The translations under genes were made by a program, and so were the position numbers. Shown piece by piece: positions 50,674-59,195 of a DNA stretch of 64,000 nt (the first letter of the stretch is position 1; every line of letters starts with the position of its first letter). The DNA lies in the NCBI RefSeq assembly GCF_030063445.1, contig NZ_JASITD010000013.1:92675-156674 (forward strand). The letters run 5' to 3'. Below the pieces are notes generated by a model. That model did no database searches. It was not told where the DNA came from and saw only the letters and a list, made by a program, of their open reading frames with translations. This stretch comes from Hymenobacter sp. H14-R3. GTDB taxonomy: Bacteria; Bacteroidota; Bacteroidia; Cytophagales; Hymenobacteraceae.

Positions 50674-51669
50674 TTAAAAGCTATACCGGGGAGTGCGAAT
50701 AGGCGGCCGGGTGAGAAGCACTGCTTTGGGCAGCCGGAGCGAAAGCATTATTTCGTGAGAACTGAAAGCGCGGGCAGCCTGGTTGAAGGCAATGAAGTCG
50801 AAGGCATAGCCAAGTCGGTAGCGGTTATCGGGGCCGAAGCCATAGCCCAGCAAGCCAGAGATGGACTCGTCGTAACGGTAGTTGAGACCAGCCCAAAACT
50901 GGTCATTGAATGTGGCCCGCACACCTCCTTCCACGGAATAGTTATGCTGGTTGTCGTACTTGCTTTTGGTATCGTAGCGGCCTGGTAATACGGTCTTTAC
51001 CAGTATCATTGGCGTAACCGTAACGCTGGAAGATGCTTCGATATTGTAGCCGGTAGTGAAGTAGGCGTGGTTCTCGCCCAGGTACTGGCTGGCTATGCCG
51101 CTAATGCCGTTACTTTTGAAGGTATACTCGGAGCGTAACAAGTTATTTACGCTCAGGCCGGCGTAGAACTTGGGGGACTCGTACCAGAGGCCCGCCCCGG
51201 CGTCAAACTTCTGGTCCGATGAGTTGGAGGGGATATTGACGTCGTTGGGGTCGATGGCCCGGTACGTGCCTTTGCCGATATAGGTGTAGATACCTTGGAT
51301 GCCAATGCCCAGCTTGCCGCTACCCAGCTTGATATGCTGCGAGTAAGAAAGCGCCGCATTGGTCATCTTCGTTACCCCGGCCTGGTCATAATACACTACC
51401 AGCCCCACCCCACCGCCGAGGGGTAATACAGGAATGGAAGCCGACACCATACCGGTGCGCGGCGAGCCATTATCATCGCCCAGCGAGTTGTTCAGATTCA
51501 GGTATTGGTAGCGACCAATGATGTTTACCTCCGTTTGCCCCTTAATGCCTGCATAGGCTGGGTTCAGGTACATGCCATTGAGGCCGTAGTGCGTGAACTG
51601 CGGCTGCTGCTGCGCAAGGGCAGGAACAGCGGCCGATACCAGCAGCGCGGCAAGTACAATTCCTTTCAT
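50674..51669 (-). CDS. PorP/SprF-family type IX secretion outer-membrane protein
   Basis: A 331-residue barrel-type protein. It has a signal peptide (MKGIVLAALLVSAAVPALA) and the diagnostic PQFTHYGLNGMYLNPAYAGIKG opening of the PorP/SprF family, followed by strands such as LGSGKLGIGIQGIYTYIG and WAGLNYRYDESISGLLGY. The family links the type IX system to the outer membrane and to cargo. It precedes gldK by 241 bases with its own promoter box, an arrangement common in the phylum. The ATG at 51669 is set by the signal peptide. Confidence 0.93.
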   Translation of the reverse strand: MKGIVLAALLVSAAVPALAQQQPQFTHYGLNGMYLNPAYAGIKGQTEVNIIGRYQYLNLNNSLGDDNGSPRTGMVSASIPVLPLGGGVGLVVYYDQAGVTKMTNAALSYSQHIKLGSGKLGIGIQGIYTYIGKGTYRAIDPNDVNIPSNSSDQKFDAGAGLWYESPKFYAGLSVNNLLRSEYTFKSNGISGIASQYLGENHAYFTTGYNIEASSSVTVTPMILVKTVLPGRYDTKSKYDNQHNYSVEGGVRATFNDQFWAGLNYRYDESISGLLGYGFGPDNRYRLGYAFDFIAFNQAARAFSSHEIMLSLRLPKAVLLTRPPIRTPRYSF

Positions 51670-51737
51670 GGGAGCGACGAAGAAAGGGGACGAAAGATAA
51701 GGTTGGAGGGCAATAGGCAGCACTGGCAGCCTACGTT

Positions 51738-51745
51738 CAAATGTA
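51738..51745 (-). promoter_or_regulatory. Promoter box of the porP-like gene
   Basis: The minus strand reads TACATTTG, an exact TAnnTTTG match, 68 bases upstream of the ATG at 51669. Confidence 0.45.
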
Positions 51746-51836
51746 ACTACGAATAAGGGCGTGCCCACTACCCACCACCAAAAAGAAACGACCGTCGGAA
51801 TCGTTCACTTGACTGTTGCCAATTACCGCTCTAGCG

Positions 51837-52661
51837 CTAGCTCGCCGACTTATCTTTGCCGACTGCTAGGCCCGCCTTGGCGGCGTGCTGCCGGATGTAA
51901 GCCTCGATGGCGCCCGTCATTGAGGGCGCATTAGGCATGGGAGCCTCAATGTCGAGAATCAGGTCGGCATCGCGCACGGCCTTGGCGGTGGTGGGGCCAA
52001 AAGCGGCGATGCGCGTGCCACCCTGCGCGAAGTTGGGAAAGTTGACGAATAGCGAGCTAATACCGGAAGGGCTGAAGAAAGCCAGGCAATCGTACTTAAC
52101 TTCTGCCAAATCAGAAAGGTCGCTGGCTACTGTGCGGTAAATGACGGCCTCCGTAAACTTGAGGTTGTTGGCGCGCATGAACTCGGGCAGGTCGTCCTTG
52201 CGGATGTCGGAGCAGGGGTAGAGAAACTTCTCACCCTTGTGCTTTTTGATAACCTCAAACAGGTCGGTGGCCGTGCGCAGGCCCACGAAGAGCTTACGTT
52301 TACGCAGCACGATGTACTTCTGCAGGTAGTTGGCCGTTTGCTCGGAGATGCAGAAATACTTCATCTCGGCGGGCATCTCAATCTTGGCCTCTTGGCAGAT
52401 GCGGAAGAAGTGGTCGACGGCGTTGCGGCTGGTGAAAATAACCGCCGTGTACTCGAGGATATTGATTTTATCCTTGCGGAATTCCTTATAAGGAACCCCC
52501 TGCACGTCAATGAATTCCCGGAAATCTACGCGAATACCATATTTCTCAGCCAGTGAAAAGTAAGGCGAAACGTCGGTGGTAGGCGTGGGCTGGGTAACCA
52601 GGATGCTGCGAATGGGCTGGGCGTGCCGGTCCAGACCCGGCTGTGCTGCGCTCTCGGCCAT
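51837..52661 (-). CDS. hemD: Uroporphyrinogen-III synthase
   Basis: A 274-residue two-lobed enzyme of heme synthesis that closes hydroxymethylbilane to uroporphyrinogen III. The ILVTQPTP start, AVIFTSRNAVDHFF, KFLYPCSDIRKDDLPEFM and FFSPSGISSLF motifs fit the HemD family. The ATG at 52661 is preferred over 52796, which lies inside the neighbour's control region. A DUF4271 gene lies upstream, a known Bacteroidota pair. Confidence 0.9.
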   Translation of the reverse strand: MAESAAQPGLDRHAQPIRSILVTQPTPTTDVSPYFSLAEKYGIRVDFREFIDVQGVPYKEFRKDKINILEYTAVIFTSRNAVDHFFRICQEAKIEMPAEMKYFCISEQTANYLQKYIVLRKRKLFVGLRTATDLFEVIKKHKGEKFLYPCSDIRKDDLPEFMRANNLKFTEAVIYRTVASDLSDLAEVKYDCLAFFSPSGISSLFVNFPNFAQGGTRIAAFGPTTAKAVRDADLILDIEAPMPNAPSMTGAIEAYIRQHAAKAGLAVGKDKSAS

Positions 52662-52729
52662 AGAAGAAGTAAGGGTAACGCTAGAACTATAAAGAGAAAA
52701 TAAGCCTCGCCCAACGGGTGCGGCACTGC

Positions 52730-53947
52730 CTAAGCAGGATACGTAAACACGATGAGTTTCAATAATACGGCCAAGGGCAGTACTTCGGTAGCACAAAGGT
52801 ACGCGAACAAATGAAGATTAAGGAGCGATGCCCTTTGGTGCAAAGTTCGGGCCACGCGAAGTACTGTGGCTGTGAGCAATAGCAGCACGCAGCCGTTGGC
52901 CAGGCTAACAACGCCCGGCCAGTGGGCGTTCAGTCCGAGGTAGAGCAAAAGCACGATGGGCAGCAGCAGCCCCAACAGCAGGGTAGTGCGCAAAAACTCG
53001 CGGTAGTGGAGGTTGACTAGCAGGCGCAGGTCGAAAATGTAGCTGAGTAGCTCTACTAGCAGGTACTTGCTGATTATAAAGATGATAATAAGCCCTGTGT
53101 ACAGCAACACGCGGGCTATAATAGCTGACTCGGGCACGTTGAGCACGCGCTGCAACAAGGGTAAGTTGCTAAAATCGGTATGCAAGGCCGTGAGTAGTAG
53201 GGCCAGCGACAGGGAAAACAAGAGCACCAGCGCCGTATTGAGCCACGTGAAGGCCGGGCGCGTGAGAAAGCTTTGCGGGTCGGCTGAACTGCCAAATAGC
53301 TCATTTACTTGCAGAATGCGTGCCAGGCCCACCGGGTAGGCGCTACGCACCACGCCATAGAGCAAGCCAAGCAGCAGCAGCAATAGCAGCAACACATTGG
53401 AACCCTGCACCGGCGGCAGGCGAAGCAGTGGCAGCGCGCTGGCAGCGGTAGTAGCCGAAGTTGCAGCGGCCACGGGCAATGCCGTTGCGGTTGAGGCACT
53501 GAAAGAGCCAAGCGCCGGGTAGCCTTCGGGCTGCCACACCGCAAGCAGATGCGGCTGGCCCACCTGCGCGGCGGGGGCCGTGCGGACCAAGTCGAAGGTA
53601 TAGCGCCCAGCAGTGGGAGCCGTGAACACCAGTTGGTTATCTAGAAACAGACTCAAGCCGGGGGCGGCGGCAAACGACAGGCGAAAGGACTGCTTTGGTA
53701 GCAGCCGCACCCACTGATAGTAAGCATGGGCCGGGGCGTGGTAGCCCGGCAGATAGAGGATGAGGCGATTGCCCGCCGCATCGTGCAGCAGCCAATTATC
53801 GGCCGATAAGCCAGTGGCGGCAGCGGGTGGCAGCGGCTGGTACTCGGCCGCCACCGCCGGCAGCAAAGCCCCTGCGGCCAGTAGCCAGGCCAGCACTATG
53901 CCTAAGCAGTAGCGATAGGGAAGCAGACGGCCTGCGGTTGCTCGCAC
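52730..53947 (-). CDS. DUF4271 membrane protein
   Basis: A 405-residue protein. It starts with GTG and a signal peptide (GIVLAWLLAAGALLPAVAA), then a soluble region that may bind ligands (about 25-175), then at least six membrane helices that make up the DUF4271 domain (for example LLLLLLGLLYGVVR, VLLFSLSLALLLTAL, LLLGLLLPIVLLLYLG). The function is unknown. It lies 68 bases before hemD and 11 after the wecA-like gene, suggesting an operon. Confidence 0.82.
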   Translation of the reverse strand: MRATAGRLLPYRYCLGIVLAWLLAAGALLPAVAAEYQPLPPAAATGLSADNWLLHDAAGNRLILYLPGYHAPAHAYYQWVRLLPKQSFRLSFAAAPGLSLFLDNQLVFTAPTAGRYTFDLVRTAPAAQVGQPHLLAVWQPEGYPALGSFSASTATALPVAAATSATTAASALPLLRLPPVQGSNVLLLLLLLLGLLYGVVRSAYPVGLARILQVNELFGSSADPQSFLTRPAFTWLNTALVLLFSLSLALLLTALHTDFSNLPLLQRVLNVPESAIIARVLLYTGLIIIFIISKYLLVELLSYIFDLRLLVNLHYREFLRTTLLLGLLLPIVLLLYLGLNAHWPGVVSLANGCVLLLLTATVLRVARTLHQRASLLNLHLFAYLCATEVLPLAVLLKLIVFTYPA

Positions 53948-53958
53948 TACGTTGCTAA

Positions 53959-55065
53959 TCAGGATGAGGCTACTTGGCGGCGGGCGGCGCGGCTCTGGTA
54001 CACGCCCAGAAATACGCTAAGTAGCACCGAAAACAGCACCAGCACGCCAATCAGCGGCAAATCGCCCAGGAAATAGAAGTTAATGACGAACAACACCACT
54101 ACAATGTTGAGCAGGCCTAGCAGTAGTACTGTGCTGATTTGGGAAAAGCCCATGGCCATGATGCGGTGGTGCACGTGGTTTTTATCGGGCGAAAAGGGCG
54201 AGCGGCCCGCCGCCATGCGCAGAATAAATACGCGCAGCGTGTCGAAGAGGGGCACAAACAGCACGCCGAGCGTAACGGCCGGCGCGGCATTGCCAAACGG
54301 CTGCCCCGTGCGGCTGCCCAACTCAATAAACTCAATGGCCAGAATGGACACGATGAAGCCGCAGACCAGCGACCCGGTATCGCCCATAAAAATGCTGGCT
54401 TTATGGAAGTTATAACGTAGAAAACCCAATAGCCCGCCCATCAGGCAAATGGCCACAAACGCGTAGTTGCTGAACTGAGGGCCGCCATAGCGATAGAAAT
54501 AATACCCGAATGTGCCGCTGAGAATGAGCACGATAGTGCCCGCCAGGCCGTCAAGACCATCGATGAGGTTGATGGCGTTGGTGATGCCCACAATCATGAT
54601 GAAGGTGAAGGCGTAGCTAACGCCCACCGGCAGCGTATAGATGCCCAGGATACCCTGAAAGCTAGTGACGCGCACATCGGCCATTATCATTACGATGCCG
54701 GTGGCCAGCAGCTGGCCCACAAATTTTTTGGCCACCGAGATGGTTACCAAGTCGTCGCGCAGGCCCACGAAGAAAAGGATGATGCAGCCAGCCAATAGCT
54801 CCTTCACCCCGTTTTCCAGAGGGGCAAAAATGGTGAGGGCCGACATGAAGCCTGCAAATACCGCTACCCCGCCCAGGCGGGGCGTTAGCGACTGGTGCAC
54901 CGTGCGGCCGTTGGGGGTATCGAGCAGGTTTTTGAGGTGCGCGATGTGCACGATGGGCGGTACCGCGAACATAGCCACCAGCAGCGCCCACATGCCCGCC
55001 AAGCCCAGATAAACACTAAAGTGATTCCCGATAACAGGAGTTGTTAGCTGTAATAAACTCGTCAT
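53959..55065 (-). CDS. Undecaprenyl-phosphate sugar-1-phosphate transferase (WecA/MraY family)
   Basis: A 368-residue enzyme with about eleven membrane helices. Family motifs are GRTVHQSLTPRLGGVAVF, NAINLIDGLDGLAGT with the aspartates for Mg2+ binding, FMGDTGSLVCGF and KNHVHHRIM. It would move a sugar phosphate, probably GlcNAc-1-phosphate, from a UDP sugar onto undecaprenyl phosphate to start glycan synthesis at the inner membrane. Exact sugar is not certain. Confidence 0.92.
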   Translation of the reverse strand: MTSLLQLTTPVIGNHFSVYLGLAGMWALLVAMFAVPPIVHIAHLKNLLDTPNGRTVHQSLTPRLGGVAVFAGFMSALTIFAPLENGVKELLAGCIILFFVGLRDDLVTISVAKKFVGQLLATGIVMIMADVRVTSFQGILGIYTLPVGVSYAFTFIMIVGITNAINLIDGLDGLAGTIVLILSGTFGYYFYRYGGPQFSNYAFVAICLMGGLLGFLRYNFHKASIFMGDTGSLVCGFIVSILAIEFIELGSRTGQPFGNAAPAVTLGVLFVPLFDTLRVFILRMAAGRSPFSPDKNHVHHRIMAMGFSQISTVLLLGLLNIVVVLFVINFYFLGDLPLIGVLVLFSVLLSVFLGVYQSRAARRQVASS

Positions 55066-55130
55066 TATCAGTTAATTATTGATACGTTTCATAAATAATA
55101 AAGGTCGCGCACGCAGGGGGCCGCACGGCG

Positions 55131-55553
55131 CTAGCCGTGCAGCACGCCGGGCTGCCCAGCCAGCAAGCTGAGCGGACTCAGATTGTCTGGCACAATGGAA
55201 TCGGGCACGAAGAGGAATTTCTTATCAAAAATCCGGCCTTCCCGGTAGTAGCTCACCCAATACTGGTTGGTGAGGTGAAACACGGCGGGGTCAATAAGCT
55301 CAACGGCAGTGGCCGAGTGGGGCGCTATCGTCTCAAAATGATAGCGCAGCGTGGAGGTGCGCACGGCCTCGCCGGTGGGCTGGGTGCCGTAGCCGTCGGC
55401 TGCAATAAGTACGGTATCGAGCGCCACGTCGTTGTTATTCAGCAGGTAAACCGTCCATACGGCTACGGCATCCGGGTCGGCGGCGGTAGCGCCGTCGGGC
55501 ACGATGGCAATGGATACGCCTTCTACGGGGTCAAAGGAAATATCTTGCTTCAT
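55131..55553 (-). CDS. Hypothetical protein, probable beta-sandwich
   Basis: A 140-residue soluble protein without signal or membrane segment. The pattern of alternating residues (VAVWTVYLLNNNDVALDTVLI, FETIAPHSATAVELID) suggests a beta-sandwich similar to immunoglobulin-type accessory domains. I do not recognise a family. It follows lipB by 36 bases on the same strand. Confidence 0.7.
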   Translation of the reverse strand: MKQDISFDPVEGVSIAIVPDGATAADPDAVAVWTVYLLNNNDVALDTVLIAADGYGTQPTGEAVRTSTLRYHFETIAPHSATAVELIDPAVFHLTNQYWVSYYREGRIFDKKFLFVPDSIVPDNLSPLSLLAGQPGVLHG

Positions 55554-55589
55554 GGGTTGGGTACTGGGACAGAACGGGATAAAGGCAAC

Positions 55590-56393
55590 TTACTGAGTCA
55601 GGTACGCATCAAACTGCGCCAGCAGATTGCTGAGCAGGCGCTCCTCCACTTCTGCCACGGGCACGGGTCGGCCCAGCTCGGCTTGCAGCGAAGTCACGGC
55701 CTTGTCGGTGATGCCGCAGGGCACGATGTAGCCGAAATAGCTGAGGTCGGTATTCACGTTGAGGGCCAAGCCATGCAGCGTAACCCAGCGGCTACACCGC
55801 ACCCCTAATGCGCAGATTTTGCGCGGGTTAGCGGCGCCTTCTTCGCAATCGAGCCACACGCCGGTGAGGCCCGCAATGCGGCCCGCCCGCAGGCCGTAGG
55901 TGGCCAGCGTTTGCATCACAGCCTCCTCCAGCGCCCGCAGGTACCAGTGGATATCGGGCCGGAAGTTTTCGAGGTCGAGTACCGGGTAGGCCACCAGCTG
56001 GCCGGGGCCGTGAAAGGTGATGTCGCCGCCGCGGTTGATGCGGTGAAACGTGGCCCCATGGGTCGCCAGGGCCTCTTCATCGAGCAGTAGGTGCTCGGGC
56101 TTGCCACTTTTACCCAGCGTGTAGGTGGGCGGGTGCTGGCAAAACAGCAGGTGGTTGGGCGTATGTTGCGGAGCCGCGCCGGTAGCCTCGGCCTGGCGAT
56201 TACCGGCTTTAATGGCCACCGTAGCGGCCATCAGTTGCTCCTGCAACTCCCAAGTAGGCACGTAGGGCACCAGGCCCAGGCGTTGCACCCGGATACCCCG
56301 CTGGCCAGTCGCAGCCGGCACGGCCGACGCTTCGGCCACCAGGGGCGGGCCGGGAGAGGCGGCCGGAGCCGCGCAGGCCGAATAGATATCCAT
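55590..56393 (-). CDS. lipB: Octanoyl-ACP:protein octanoyltransferase
   Basis: A 267-residue transferase that moves octanoate from acyl carrier protein to lipoyl domains. Motifs are PPTYTLGKSG, RGGDITFHGPGQLVAYPVLDL, the catalytic lysine in NPRKICALG and the cysteine in FGYIVPCGITDKAVTSL. The ATG at 56393 is used: it starts MDIYSACAA and carries an extra 50 or so low-complexity residues before the enzyme domain (QRLGLVPYVPTWELQ), and a longer start at 56594 would overlap the yraN gene. A TAnnTTTG box lies upstream at 56429-56436. Confidence 0.93.
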   Translation of the reverse strand: MDIYSACAAPAASPGPPLVAEASAVPAATGQRGIRVQRLGLVPYVPTWELQEQLMAATVAIKAGNRQAEATGAAPQHTPNHLLFCQHPPTYTLGKSGKPEHLLLDEEALATHGATFHRINRGGDITFHGPGQLVAYPVLDLENFRPDIHWYLRALEEAVMQTLATYGLRAGRIAGLTGVWLDCEEGAANPRKICALGVRCSRWVTLHGLALNVNTDLSYFGYIVPCGITDKAVTSLQAELGRPVPVAEVEERLLSNLLAQFDAYLTQ

Positions 56394-56428
56394 GGGAAGC
56401 AGTAGAAAAAATATAGAAGCCAGTAGGG

Positions 56429-56436
56429 CAAAGTTA
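56429..56436 (-). promoter_or_regulatory. Promoter box of lipB
   Basis: The minus strand reads TAACTTTG, an exact TAnnTTTG match, 35 bases before the lipB ATG at 56393. It supports that start against the longer one. Confidence 0.5.
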
Positions 56437-56541
56437 CTTCGCCCCAGGTGTTTTAGCTTGCGCCAGCGGCCGGTCAACCCAGTAACCGGGCCAGCCCAGA
56501 CAGCTAATTTATTTCTACAACCAACACTAAGTGAATTACTT

Positions 56542-56901
56542 ATGCCAACTGATGCCCACGCCCTCGGCCACGCTGGTGAAGCGGCGGCGGCCAACTTTTA
56601 TCAACGGGCGGGCTACGAGATACTAGCCCAGGGCTACCGCCACGGCCGGGCCGAAATAGACCTGATAGTGCGCCAAGGCGCGGCCCTGCTGGTATTTGTG
56701 GAGGTAAAAACGCGCTCGGGCGCGCAATATGGCCCGCCCGAAACCTTTGTTTCGGCCCGCAAAAAGGAGCTGTTTCGCTTGGCCGCCACCCATTTGCAGG
56801 AAGAAATGGACTGGCGCGGCGACATCCGGTTCGACATCCTGGCCATCACCCAGCTCAGCCAAGGCTTTCGCATCGAGGCGTTTGAGGATGCTTTTTACTA
56901 G
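56542..56901 (+). CDS. YraN/UPF0102 family nuclease-fold protein
   Basis: A 119-residue protein of the Holliday-junction-resolvase-like fold. It has GHAGEAAAANFYQRAGYEIL, the acidic site AEIDLIV and the LVFVEVKTRS motif, i.e. the D...ExK set of this nuclease superfamily, followed by QEEMDWRGDIRFDILAI. Biological role is unclear for the family. The ATG at 56542 is chosen over 56392. It is convergent with the lipoprotein gene, 6 bases apart. Confidence 0.92.
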   Translation: MPTDAHALGHAGEAAAANFYQRAGYEILAQGYRHGRAEIDLIVRQGAALLVFVEVKTRSGAQYGPPETFVSARKKELFRLAATHLQEEMDWRGDIRFDILAITQLSQGFRIEAFEDAFY

Positions 56902-56907
56902 CCGGCG

Positions 56908-58032
56908 CTAGGGGGTAGTGGCTCCCGCGGCGGGGGCGCTGCCGGCCGGCGTAGGTGATACGGCGGGCGGCGTGGCGGCGGGCGGGTGGTAGCCGGGGCG
57001 GCGCGGCTGCACCTTGCGCACGGGGGCCCGGGGGGCGGGCACGCCGTGGCTGCCGGGGCGGCGGGCATCCTTCACGGGCGTAGCATCGGGGTCGGCATCG
57101 CCGCGCTTGTCGAGGTTTTTTTCCTTGTCGTAGATGACCGAGCCGCCGTGGCTGTACTCACGAATGAGCTCTGGCTCTTCTATTTCGGGCTCGTAGCCGC
57201 TCTCGCCGTAGGCGTACACGTAGTGCGGGTATTTTTTGTAGTCGCCGTAGTTTACCCACTCCCCTACCCGGTGGCCGTTCTCGAATTTGCCGGTCCACTC
57301 GCGGCGGCCGTCGTTGCGGTATTTTACATAATCGCCTTCCAGCTTGCCATTTACGTAGGGCACTACCTCGCGCAGCATGGTATTACCGGCGTCGTAGTAG
57401 CTGATGTTGGCGTCGCGCGGGAAGCCCATCTCGTAGTGAATCTTGGTGAGCAGCGTGCCTTTGGTATCAAATTTCTCCCAGCGCAGGTGGCGGGTGCCGA
57501 AGGCGAAGTAGCCGCTTTCGAGCACCTTATTGTTCTGCATCTTTTTGTAGGGGCCGTGCAGCACCTTATCGGTGGTGGGGTCGAGCTCGCCGGTGGCTTT
57601 GTAGAGCTTGTGCTTTTTGGGGCTGAAGTAGTAGGCCGCCGGCGCCATGGGGTCGGGCTGTTTGAAGTTTTTGAGGTAGTAAAAAACCTCTACTATCTGG
57701 TTGCGGCCTTTTCCCCCCGATTTGATAAAGCCCTTTTTAGTGCGCTCGCCCAGGAACAGCTTTTTCTTGATGGGCTTTTTGCGTTGCGCAGCTTTCTCAA
57801 TGTCTTTCGCCGCCTTTTCCTCCGCTTTGGTTACCAAGGCTTTGCGGCCGGCAATGCTGAGCTTGGGCGCACCCTTGCGGTCGGTGGTGGTGAGGGTGTC
57901 GCCGGGGGCCGCGAGGGCCAATACCGCGCCGTCGCCGGGCCGCGAGTTGAACGACACCGTTTTGCGGGTGCAGGCCACGGCCAGCAGCGCCAGCAAGCTC
58001 ATCCCCCAAAAGCGAAAGCGTAACAATAGCAT
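56908..58032 (-). CDS. YwqK/MORN-like repeat lipoprotein
   Basis: A 374-residue lipoprotein with lipobox LLALLAVAC. After a basic region rich in lysine (about 60-110) there are repeats of the MORN/YwqK type: GYFAFGTRHLRWEKFDTKG, EVVPYVNGKLEGDYVKYRND and WTGKFENGHRVGEWVNYGDY. The tail is rich in proline and alanine (about 310-374). The family is widespread in Bacteroidota and the function is unknown; labels such as antitoxin are not supported by this sequence. The start at 58032 gives the lipoprotein signal. Confidence 0.8.
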   Translation of the reverse strand: MLLLRFRFWGMSLLALLAVACTRKTVSFNSRPGDGAVLALAAPGDTLTTTDRKGAPKLSIAGRKALVTKAEEKAAKDIEKAAQRKKPIKKKLFLGERTKKGFIKSGGKGRNQIVEVFYYLKNFKQPDPMAPAAYYFSPKKHKLYKATGELDPTTDKVLHGPYKKMQNNKVLESGYFAFGTRHLRWEKFDTKGTLLTKIHYEMGFPRDANISYYDAGNTMLREVVPYVNGKLEGDYVKYRNDGRREWTGKFENGHRVGEWVNYGDYKKYPHYVYAYGESGYEPEIEEPELIREYSHGGSVIYDKEKNLDKRGDADPDATPVKDARRPGSHGVPAPRAPVRKVQPRRPGYHPPAATPPAVSPTPAGSAPAAGATTP

Positions 58033-58119
58033 GTTCTGGTTTAAATAATCGGTATTTATCTGACAGCCAAACGCACAGCCGGCGGTTTTTGGTGCCCTGG
58101 CCTTTAATTGGAAGCCATC

Positions 58120-58226
58120 AAAGAACGTCAGGCAGACCGCCGGGAAGCATCTAGCCTGCTTTGCTAACCTCAACCGTGGGCAAGAAGCGAGCGAGATGCT
58201 TCCCGGCGGTCTGCCTGACGTTCTTT
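58120..58226. repeat. Perfect 33-bp inverted repeat
   Basis: Arms 58120-58152 and 58194-58226 are perfect complements (core GTCAGGCAGACCGCCGGGAA) with a 41-base spacer. The right arm overlaps the first base of the cyanophycinase-like gene stop codon. It differs in sequence from the other families in the window. Confidence 0.95.
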
Positions 58227-59044
58227 TAGCGCTCGCTAGCCAGCGAAAACGTGTCGCCGGCCACCAGCAGACTCATGCTAAAGCCTTTGCCACTAATGGG
58301 TTGGCCCGCGGGGCGGGCGGCGTAGTTGCTGGCCGTTACGTGGCGGCCATCTACCAGCACCACTACTTCGTCGCCGAACACCTCGGGCGGCTGGCCGGGC
58401 CGGAAGATGACGCCCGTTTCCTCGCTCAGGCCCAGGCCCAGCAGGGCGGGGTGGGCCAGCAGGGCGTGCAGCAGGCGCGGGTAGCGTGCGCGCTCAGCAA
58501 AGTGCTGGTCAATCAGCAGGTTAGGCAGAACACCCAGGGCCGGAATCACCTCAATGCCGCCGGCCAGCAGGCTGCGCCAGCCGCGACCGGCCACCAGCAT
58601 CTGGCTGCCCAGGGCCGAGGCCCCGGCGCTGGTACCAGCTAGCACGAAGCCCGCCTCGTGCTGGCAGCGCTGGTGCAGCATCCGCAAAAACTCGGTGCCC
58701 AGCAGCAGCTCGGTGAGGCGCTCCTGGTCGCCGCCGGTCAAAAACACCAGGCTGGCCTCGCGCAGGCGGCCCAGGGTGGTGGGCGCATCGGCGGGGTAGG
58801 CTTCGTCGATGTGGAGGTGGCCCACGTTGGGGCAGCCCAGCTTGGCCAGCACCCGGGCGTAGCCAGCGTAGGTGCGGGCCGGGTCGTGGGTGGTGGCGGC
58901 GGTTAGAATCTCGATGGGCACCGTGCGGGCGGGCAGCAGCCCGGCTAGCAGGGCCAGGGTGGGGTCGTCGTGGCCACCGCCCAGCACCACAATAGTGGCC
59001 TGGGGCGAGGCGGCGGCGGCGGGCAAAGGCAGGGCGGAAGTCAA
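58226..59044 (-). CDS. Cyanophycinase-like peptidase (S51 family)
   Basis: About 272 residues. The fold of type 1 glutamine amidotransferase-like S51 peptidases is visible: IVVLGGGHDDP, LTGGDQERLTELL and the nucleophile serine in LAGTSAGASALG; a histidine/acid pair may be in LLIDQHFAERAR. Cyanophycinase degrades arginine-aspartate polymer, but the family also includes other dipeptidases, and no cyanophycin synthetase is seen here. The start is uncertain: I use a TTG at 59044 (MTSALPLPAAAA), since the ATG at 59155 would overlap the mgtE promoter. Confidence 0.82.
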   Translation of the reverse strand: MTSALPLPAAAASPQATIVVLGGGHDDPTLALLAGLLPARTVPIEILTAATTHDPARTYAGYARVLAKLGCPNVGHLHIDEAYPADAPTTLGRLREASLVFLTGGDQERLTELLLGTEFLRMLHQRCQHEAGFVLAGTSAGASALGSQMLVAGRGWRSLLAGGIEVIPALGVLPNLLIDQHFAERARYPRLLHALLAHPALLGLGLSEETGVIFRPGQPPEVFGDEVVVLVDGRHVTASNYAARPAGQPISGKGFSMSLLVAGDTFSLASER

Positions 59045-59136
59045 ATGGACGGGCAAAAGCGGATACGGAAGCGAAGTACGCCAAAAATGCCGGCCGGGCT
59101 GCCTGCCCGGTGCTGATTGGGGGCCGGTTCGGGCGT

Positions 59137-59144
59137 AATTTTGC
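59137..59144 (+). promoter_or_regulatory. Promoter box of mgtE
   Basis: TAATTTTG matches TAnnTTTG, 52 bases upstream of the mgtE ATG, with a TTG at 59118-59120 as possible -33 element. Confidence 0.5.
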
Positions 59145-59195
59145 CTCACTACCACTTATTGCCTAGCGAAACAACCACTTTTTTTTGCCTTGCCT

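Noticed and set aside
56908..58032. Calling the MORN-like lipoprotein an antitoxin
   Set aside because: Automatic labels for YwqK-type proteins use this term, but there is no toxin gene partner and the protein carries a lipoprotein signal.
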